In this document: one piece after another, positions 6,584 to 8,320 of the stretch | Numbering within the stretch: the stretch's first letter is position 1 | Layout: each line of letters opens with the position of its first letter | DNA from: Clostridium sp. CAG:167 | GTDB lineage: Bacteria; Bacillota; Clostridia; Lachnospirales; Lachnospiraceae | Assembly (NCBI GenBank): GCA_000433735.1 | Contig: HF998346.1 | Location: 44,228-52,547 of the forward strand | DNA length: 8,320 bases | Direction of reading: 5' to 3' | The notes under the pieces: model-generated | What the model was told of the DNA's origin: nothing | Database searches by the model: none | What the model saw: only the letters and a program-made list of their open reading frames with translations | Made by a program: the position numbers and the translations under genes

Positions 6584-6600
6584 CAGGATAAAGTTTTGTA

Positions 6601-8097
6601 TTACCATTCCGATGGAAGAAGCCAATTCTCATATGGGATCATCTGTCCAAAGGTATCAATAGCTCCTTTTGCGGTAGGATAATAGCGGTTTACTAATGTC
6701 TTCTTAATAGTCAGAATTTCTGGAGAAAGCTGGGGACCCGGAATGTTTCCTGGCTTATAGTATCGGCCAAAATAGTAAAGAACAGCTGATTTATCAGTGT
6801 TTTTGTTATAACTTTCCGATACCATTTTGGATATCTGCTGATGCAAAAATTTACCATATTCACCAGATGGATTATGAGTTGCAATAATATTCCATTTTTT
6901 GTAAGTAAGTATTTGTTTAATATCTTCCTTCATCGCATTTTTACATGTGCTCAATAAATCTGTTTCATATTTTCCGCCAGCTAGTGTTTTTCTGACATCT
7001 GGATAGTCTAGAATTAAATACTTATCATTTGTTGAACGCATGGTTTGTTCAAATGCAGTTCTACGCTTTTCGTTCCATCCGTGAGTCATGCAGACAACGA
7101 GATATTCGCCTTCTAAAAGATGACCACCTCCCCAAAGAGTTTCATCGTCCGGATGAGCAGTAATCATCACATTTTTAATTGCGGTTAAGTCCAGATTGTC
7201 TAAAGTTTGCTTTGTGATGTATCCTTTTGTGCGAGTTATCTTAAAATTCCAAGTACATCGTAGTGCCGGATTGGCTTTGCAAACAGCAGTAATGTCTACT
7301 GATTCAATGGGGCGGAGTGCAGTAACGGTACCATTTTCGTCAACCGAAGCAGCGGATTTGTTGCTTGAGGCCCAATTGTTTCGTTGGTCTGTGGCGTTGA
7401 ACGGCTCTGTTACTAATTGCATTGTATGATGCGCGCCAACCTCCAGTGAAACTGGATTATTCTTTGCAAACTGAATCGATGTATAAGGTATATCTTCAAT
7501 CTTAATACGATATTTTGCTTTCTTTTTACTTCTCTTTTCGCGTACGGTAATAGTAACTTTTCCGGCTTTGTGTGCTGTGACAAGACCTTCCTCATTTACG
7601 GATGCGATTTCTGGTTTATTTGAGTACCATATGAGAGTATCGTCCGTTGTATTTTGCGGTGAAAGAGAAGCAGCCAGTGCAATTTGACTGCCAACAAATT
7701 CAGTCTTTTTTCCGGTCACCGTAATTTTTTTCAATTTTACTCGTTTAATCACTTTCAACTTAAAGGAAGTTCTTTTTGTAGTTCCTTTTACGGAAACAGT
7801 AATGATAACAGAACCCTTTTTTCTGGCGCGTAGAGTTCCTTTTCTGGATATGGTGGCAACTTTTTTGTTGCTGGAGGTCCATATGATTTTTTTGTAACGC
7901 GCCTTGGCTGGTTTAACCGAAGCAAGAAGTTTTATCTTTTCGCCAACTACCATTGGTTCATTTGGCTCATTTACTATTTTTACCGATTTTACGCGCAAAT
8001 TAGCAGAACTTTTTTTTGCCGTTGCCGTTGCATTGCTGCTGAATAATGTGAAAATACACAATGCAAAAATAAATAATGTTAATGTTTTTGTTTTCAT
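6601..8097 (-). CDS. Secreted three-repeat Big_2 protein with PIG-L/LmbE-type deacetylase domain
   Basis: The protein has 498 residues. Signal peptide: MKTKTLTLFIFALCIFTLF then SNATATA, with probable cleavage after A27. Three Big_2 immunoglobulin-like repeats follow at about 34-116, 118-201 and 205-287, recognised by W-x-S-S-N-K and G-T-V-T-A-like blocks (73-95, 157-180, 242-262). The C-terminal domain (about 305-445) carries AHPDDE (314-319), the zinc and catalytic-base motif of PIG-L/LmbE deacetylases, and THNPSGEYGKFLHQ (407-420) with the third ligand candidate H419. Family knowledge: these enzymes remove N-acetyl groups from GlcNAc-type sugars. Export and the neighbouring operon suggest a surface polysaccharide substrate (inference). 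In MshB the second motif reads YGHPDH; here it is YGKFLH, so a lysine occupies the usual histidine position. Residues 28-130 are strongly basic. The start ATG 8097 has GGAG at 8109-8112, an 11-nt gap, slightly long. It is convergent with the operon. Confidence 0.9.
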   Translation of the reverse strand: MKTKTLTLFIFALCIFTLFSSNATATAKKSSANLRVKSVKIVNEPNEPMVVGEKIKLLASVKPAKARYKKIIWTSSNKKVATISRKGTLRARKKGSVIITVSVKGTTKRTSFKLKVIKRVKLKKITVTGKKTEFVGSQIALAASLSPQNTTDDTLIWYSNKPEIASVNEEGLVTAHKAGKVTITVREKRSKKKAKYRIKIEDIPYTSIQFAKNNPVSLEVGAHHTMQLVTEPFNATDQRNNWASSNKSAASVDENGTVTALRPIESVDITAVCKANPALRCTWNFKITRTKGYITKQTLDNLDLTAIKNVMITAHPDDETLWGGGHLLEGEYLVVCMTHGWNEKRRTAFEQTMRSTNDKYLILDYPDVRKTLAGGKYETDLLSTCKNAMKEDIKQILTYKKWNIIATHNPSGEYGKFLHQQISKMVSESYNKNTDKSAVLYYFGRYYKPGNIPGPQLSPEILTIKKTLVNRYYPTAKGAIDTFGQMIPYENWLLPSEW

Positions 8098-8142
8098 AAT
8101 AATATCGTCTCCTTTTCCCTATACAATATGCCCGATATATGA

Positions 8143-8168
8143 AAAAAATATGTCAGGTCATATTTTTT
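8143..8168. repeat. Perfect 10-bp A/T inverted repeat in the deacetylase leader
   Basis: AAAAAATATG (8143-8152) and CATATTTTTT (8159-8168) are exact reverse complements around TCAGGT. The palindrome lies between the predicted minus-strand transcription start (about 8214) and the ribosome binding site. In RNA it forms an A-U rich hairpin ending in a U run on either strand. It may be a weak terminator/attenuator or a protein binding site; it is too AT-rich to be a confident terminator. Confidence 0.5.
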
Positions 8169-8220
8169 AGTCGTTTGAAATATATAGTGTCGTTCTTGGT
8201 AAAAATAATATACCTTGTAT

Positions 8221-8249
8221 ACTATAACGATATATGGAGGAAAAGTCAA
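8221..8249 (-). promoter_or_regulatory. Sigma-A type promoter of the secreted deacetylase
   Basis: On the minus strand TTGACT (8249-8244) and TATAGT (8226-8221) are separated by 17 bp. Transcription would begin near 8214 and give a leader of about 117 nt that includes the A/T palindrome. Confidence 0.7.
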
Positions 8250-8254
8250 ATTTT

Positions 8255-8283
8255 TTGCAAATAATCGGAAACTATGATATGAT
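8255..8283 (+). promoter_or_regulatory. Sigma-A type extended -10 promoter reading out of the window
   Basis: TTGCAA (8255-8260), a 17-bp spacer and TATGAT (8278-8283), with TGA directly before the -10 (extended -10). The start would be near 8290. Its -35 box is only 5 bp from the -35 box of the divergent deacetylase promoter. Confidence 0.6.
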
Positions 8284-8285
8284 GT

Positions 8286-8300
8286 CTCTATTACATAGAG
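8286..8300. repeat. Short inverted repeat at the plus-strand start site
   Basis: CTCTAT (8286-8291) and ATAGAG (8295-8300) are exact reverse complements with a 3-bp centre (TAC). The repeat covers the predicted start site (about 8290) of the outgoing promoter, a place where repressors commonly bind. The arms are only 6 bp, so chance is possible. Confidence 0.3.
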
Positions 8301-8320
8301 TTGTTACAGGATGGTTTGAC

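Larger units (their letters stand above)
8098..8320. other. Intergenic region upstream of the deacetylase gene
   Basis: This AT-rich stretch contains the deacetylase ribosome binding site (GGAG, 8109-8112), an A/T palindrome (8143-8168), a minus-strand promoter (8221-8249), a plus-strand promoter (8255-8283) and a small inverted repeat (8286-8300). No convincing coding region is seen. The plus promoter implies a gene starting beyond base 8320. Confidence 0.6.

Noticed and set aside
7196..8170. Plus-strand frames opposite the secreted deacetylase gene, and a minus-strand frame in another phase at 7413-7595.
   Set aside because: They lack ribosome binding sites and family features; they are explained as shadows of the long gene with signal peptide, Big_2 repeats and AHPDDE motif.
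8236..8257. GGAGG at 8236-8240 as a ribosome binding site for a plus-strand gene.
   Set aside because: No start codon lies within a usable distance, and the bases are part of the divergent promoter spacer.

Overview
The window looks like a surface-polysaccharide or cell-wall glycosylation locus from a low-to-moderate GC Gram-positive bacterium. It is most likely a Clostridia/Lachnospiraceae-type gut Firmicute. The basis is AGGAG/GGAGG ribosome binding sites before every complete gene, vegetative sigma-A type promoters with 17-bp spacers, tight operon packing, and a secreted Big_2-domain protein of a kind common in that group. The taxonomic placement is an inference from style, not a match to a known genome.

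Layout. Positions 3-158 (+) are the 3' end of a membrane protein gene whose body lies outside the window. Positions 108-1055 (-) encode a cytosolic family-2 glycosyltransferase that converges on it, with a 51-bp overlap of the two 3' ends. This block is GC-richer than the rest: 36 of 60 bases are G or C in 481-540. A 357-bp divergent intergenic region (1056-1412) carries a minus-strand promoter for the glycosyltransferase and one or two plus-strand promoters for the next operon.

Positions 1413-6516 (+) form a compact four-gene operon that is clearly AT-richer (24/60 G+C in 1981-2040, 23/60 in 3121-3180). In order it encodes a DUF6056-like polytopic membrane protein, a GtrB/DPM1-like polyprenyl-phosphate glycosyltransferase with two C-terminal membrane helices, a GT-C type (PMT/ArnT-like) polytopic glycosyltransferase, and an acyltransferase-3 family membrane O-acyltransferase. 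It ends at a strong rho-independent hairpin (6541-6583).

Convergent to the operon, positions 6601-8097 (-) encode a secreted protein with three Big_2 immunoglobulin-like repeats and a C-terminal PIG-L/LmbE-type zinc deacetylase domain. Upstream of it, 8098-8320 holds an A/T palindrome and a back-to-back divergent promoter pair. The outer promoter of that pair reads out of the window.

How it may work together (inference): the GtrB-like enzyme would charge undecaprenyl phosphate with a sugar on the inner membrane face. The two multi-membrane-span proteins could transfer lipid-linked sugars to an extracellular acceptor, and the acyltransferase would decorate the product with acyl groups. The secreted deacetylase could edit N-acetyl sugars at the surface. 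No GtrA-like flippase is present in the window. I see no mobile element, CRISPR array, tRNA or rRNA gene.
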